Assembly (NCBI GenBank): GCA_964424125.1
Contig: CAYRHS010000005.1
Location: 1-40,486, forward strand
Reading direction: 5' to 3'
From: CAYRHS01 sp964424125
Lineage (GTDB): Bacteria > Actinomycetota > Acidimicrobiia > IMCC26256 > JAOSJL01
DNA: 40,486 nt
The stretch's first letter is position 1. Every line of letters starts with the position of its first letter. Of the stretch, positions 38,236 to 40,486 are shown in pieces. The position numbers and the translations under genes are program-made. The notes beneath the pieces were generated by a model that saw only the letters and a list, made by a program, of their open reading frames with translations, did not search any database and was not told the DNA's origin.

Positions 38236-39598
38236 CAGCCGAGCGCGCGGCGGCAATGTCGTCGGCGAGCGTGTGGCGGGCACGGGCGACGACGACGGCG
38301 CCCACGATCGCCGGGAGCACGGCCACCGCCATTGCCGCTCGCAAGGATCCCGTCACCTCGGAGACGCCGCCGATCAGGAGCGGTCCGAACGCACCGCCGA
38401 GCGCGGTCATGAGTGTGAAGAGGGAGAAGCCCGTGCCGCGGCGACCGGCCGGGAGTACGTCGGCGGTCGCGGCCGCGAAGTTCGGGATCGACAGCGCAAG
38501 CCCGAAGAGCGCGGCGGCAAGCAGCGCGATGGCCGCTCCCAGCGTGGGAGAGAGCACCGCCGCCGCGAGGAGACCGGAACCGACTCCCATGCTGATCGCC
38601 ACCGCGGACATCCGTCCGCCACCGTGCCGACGCGTGAGTCGGTCGCCCAGGAAGCCCCCGGCGAGCGCCCCCGGTACCGCCGTGACGATGGCGACGGCGC
38701 CGGTGATCCCGCCCGCCGCGCCTTCGCCCAGGTCGTGGGCGCGCTCGAAGAACGACGGGAGCCAGAAGATCACACCCTGGAGTCCGAGCAGAGTCACCGT
38801 GAGCCCGAAGTACAGCGATCGGACCGTCGGGATGCGGAGCAGGTCGCGAACGACGCCCAGATACGCGCGCACGCCGCCGCCGTCGGGGAACGCGCCGGCC
38901 GGATCGGCTTCTCCCTCGGGTTCGCCTTCTGCGACGAGGGCGAGCGGACCGAGGTCCTCCTCATCCGGCGCGGCATCGTCGGCGTTGTCCATCCCGCCCC
39001 GGGTCGGCTCGTAGAGGATGACGCAGAGCCCGGCGACCACCAGGGCGGGCGGTACGAGCGAGAAGAACGCGGCCCGCCAACCGAGGAGCTCACCGACACC
39101 ACCACCGAGTGCGAGTCCGATCCCGGTGCCGATGAGCAGCGCAACCCGCTGGAGCCCGAAGACCCGACCTCGCCGCGACGGCGGGTAGAAGTCGGCGAGG
39201 AGACTGGACGCGGCCGGGTTGTCCACCGCGTTGGCAGCGCCCAGGACGAGACGGAAGAAGAGGAACATCCAGAACGTCGCGGCGAACGCCGCGCCGGTCA
39301 TGAGCACCGCCCACGACAGGACCACCACGCCGAGGAGTCGCGTCCGGAGGAGCTTGTCGGCCATCCACCCCGCGGGCAACAGGACCGCAGCCGAGATCAG
39401 GGCATCGAGGGTGGGGATGGCGCCACCGATCGCGTCACCGAAGCCGAACTGGTCCTGGAGGAGCGACAGCGTGCCGGCGAGCACGCTCTTGTCCGCGCCG
39501 TCGACCGCGTTGACGAGCACGAGGATCAGAGCCGGCGTCCAGCCGAACGCGAGCGCCCCGGCCGCTCGAGGACGCCCGACCCGGCCCGATTGCAGCAT
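38231..39598 (-). CDS. MFS transporter, spinster-like
   Basis: A 455-aa major facilitator with about 12 hydrophobic segments in two bundles. N-half signature: DALISAAVLLPAGWMADKLLRTRLLG (loop 2-3 type), RLVLGAANAVDNPAASSLLADFYPPSRRGRVFGL, FFSLVPPALVVAGL. The wording around NAVDGADKSVLAGTL and the ADFYPPSRRG motif match spinster-like bacterial members. The central cytoplasmic loop is long and strongly acidic (about residues 205-245). C-half: GDRLTRRHGGGR and FAAATADVLPAGRRGTGFSLF. Start ATG 39598, 15 nt after the LLM gene stop on the same strand, without a Shine-Dalgarno. Substrate unknown; in context it could import or export a metabolite of the adjoining cluster. Confidence 0.9.
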   Translation of the reverse strand: MLQSGRVGRPRAAGALAFGWTPALILVLVNAVDGADKSVLAGTLSLLQDQFGFGDAIGGAIPTLDALISAAVLLPAGWMADKLLRTRLLGVVVLSWAVLMTGAAFAATFWMFLFFRLVLGAANAVDNPAASSLLADFYPPSRRGRVFGLQRVALLIGTGIGLALGGGVGELLGWRAAFFSLVPPALVVAGLCVILYEPTRGGMDNADDAAPDEEDLGPLALVAEGEPEGEADPAGAFPDGGGVRAYLGVVRDLLRIPTVRSLYFGLTVTLLGLQGVIFWLPSFFERAHDLGEGAAGGITGAVAIVTAVPGALAGGFLGDRLTRRHGGGRMSAVAISMGVGSGLLAAAVLSPTLGAAIALLAAALFGLALSIPNFAAATADVLPAGRRGTGFSLFTLMTALGGAFGPLLIGGVSEVTGSLRAAMAVAVLPAIVGAVVVARARHTLADDIAAARSAG

Positions 39599-39613
39599 CG
39601 AGCGCGAGCGCGC

Positions 39614-40486
39614 CTACCGAGCGAGCTCGGCGAGGCTCTCGAGCTGCTCGAGGCGCGACGCCTGGTCCAGCGCGAGCAGAGCGAGGTTCAACCCCGTGGC
39701 CCCGGCCTCCTCGAACGCGGCGAAGCGGTCCTTCACGTAGGCCGCGTCGCCGATTGCGGAGACCTCGTCGACGATCTCGTCGGTGACGGCGGCCATCGCT
39801 TCCTCGCGCTTGCGGTCGAGGTAGAGGTCCTGGATCGTCTTCGCCTCCTCCACGTAGCCGTACCGCCGGAAGAGTCGGTTGTAGAAGTTCTTCTCGCGCG
39901 AGCCCATCCCGCCGATGTAGAGAGCCAGGGCGAACTTGGCGATCGCCTTCGTCGAGGCGGGATCGTCGGTGACGGCAGCGGTGACGGACGGCATCACCTC
40001 GAGGTCGCCGAGCTCCGAGGATCGCTTCGCCTTCCCTTCGGCAAGGGCCGGGCCCCAGACGTCGTTCGCCTTCTCGGGTGAGAACAACACCGGCAGCCAC
40101 CCGTCGGCCAGCTCGGCCGTCAGCTCCACGTTCTTCGGCCCGAGCGAGGCCAGGTAGATCGGCACGTCGGCGCGCAGCGGGTGGTTGATGAGCTTCAGGC
40201 CCATGTCGAGCTGGTAGATCTCGCCGTCGTAGACGAGCTTGTCGCGCCGCAGGATCGTACGAATGATCTCGATCGCCTCGCGCTGACGCTGGATCGGGCG
40301 ATCGAACGGGACGCCGTGCCAGCCCTCGACGACCTGGGGCCCCGAGGTACCGAGACCGAGGATGGCCCGCCCACCGGAGAGGCGGTCGAGCGTCGCGATC
40401 GACTGGCCGAGGAGCGCGGGCGTTCGCGAATAGACGTTGGCGATGCCGGTGGCGAGGCCGATGCGCTCGGTCGGTTCGACGAGCGT
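39614..40486 (-). CDS. LLM class (F420-type) oxidoreductase, N-terminus outside window
   Basis: A bacterial luciferase-like TIM-barrel oxidoreductase; 290 residues are visible and the frame is open to the right edge, so the N-terminus is missing. Evidence: IGLATGIANVYSRTPALLGQSIATLDRLSGGRAILGLGTSGPQVVEGWHG, then RQREAIEIIRTILR and PIYLASLGPKNVELTAELADGWLP, the standard order for F420-dependent members of the family in actinobacteria. Such enzymes transfer hydride between F420 and varied substrates; FMN use cannot be excluded. It precedes the MFS gene by 15 nt, probably in one operon. Confidence 0.93.
   Translation of the reverse strand, partial: TLVEPTERIGLATGIANVYSRTPALLGQSIATLDRLSGGRAILGLGTSGPQVVEGWHGVPFDRPIQRQREAIEIIRTILRRDKLVYDGEIYQLDMGLKLINHPLRADVPIYLASLGPKNVELTAELADGWLPVLFSPEKANDVWGPALAEGKAKRSSELGDLEVMPSVTAAVTDDPASTKAIAKFALALYIGGMGSREKNFYNRLFRRYGYVEEAKTIQDLYLDRKREEAMAAVTDEIVDEVSAIGDAAYVKDRFAAFEEAGATGLNLALLALDQASRLEQLESLAELAR

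Noticed and set aside
38171..40081. A 636-codon plus-strand open frame across the MFS and LLM genes.
   Set aside because: It is antisense to two clearly recognised proteins and its translation is a highly charged, low-complexity E/R/G sequence.

Overview
This window is high-GC, gene-dense chromosomal DNA, almost certainly from an actinobacterium. The indicators are an F420-type LLM oxidoreductase, an MmpL transporter followed by a TetR regulator, many acyl-CoA enzymes, frequent GTG/TTG starts, 4-nt start/stop overlaps and candidate leaderless TANNNT promoters. An Acidimicrobiia-like lineage would fit, but that is inference. I see no rRNA, tRNA, CRISPR, transposase or phage genes. No gap between genes exceeds about 160 bp; the largest is 17093-17254.

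Layout. 1-2074 (minus): a geranylgeranyl-reductase-family flavoprotein, then an acyl-CoA dehydrogenase cut by the window edge. 2162-3993 (plus): a two-gene ABC-2 exporter. 4135-6344 (plus): etfB, etfA and a nitrobindin-like heme protein. 6366-9271 (minus): MmpL transporter and TetR regulator, divergent from an aminoglycoside-phosphotransferase-fold protein at 9356-10432. 10422-12092 (minus): a sortase-type surface protein with beta-helix repeats. 12190-13230 (plus): alpha/beta hydrolase. 13273-17092 (minus): a membrane-anchored penicillin acylase-family protein and exonuclease III. 17255-18394 (plus): alpha-methylacyl-CoA racemase-type enzyme. 18398-21260 (minus): purK and a D-aminoacylase-like amidohydrolase. 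21378-26057 (plus): glutamate synthase large subunit without an adjacent small subunit. 26112-27446 (plus): M20 peptidase.

The most distinctive region is 27486-38235. A leftward acyl-CoA ligase/cytochrome P450 pair faces a rightward phytanoyl-CoA dioxygenase-like gene. Next comes a tightly overlapping five-gene operon: lipoprotein substrate-binding protein, two tandem cytoplasmic sulfatases, an M28-like protein that has lost most zinc ligands, and an amidase. A 16-nt near-palindrome, GTGAACGATRGTTAAC, lies about 31 nt upstream of both the dioxygenase gene and the operon, and in the acyl-CoA ligase promoter. This suggests one regulon. My inference is that it takes up and dismantles a small molecule carrying sulfate-ester (or similar) and amide groups, with oxidative and CoA-activation steps for a lipid-like part. 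A spinster-like MFS transporter and an LLM oxidoreductase (cut by the edge) close the window on the minus strand.

A recurring feature is that three convergent gene pairs (ends near 13.2, 27.4 and 38.2 kb) share a hairpin in which the TGA stop of one gene base-pairs with the TGA of the other.
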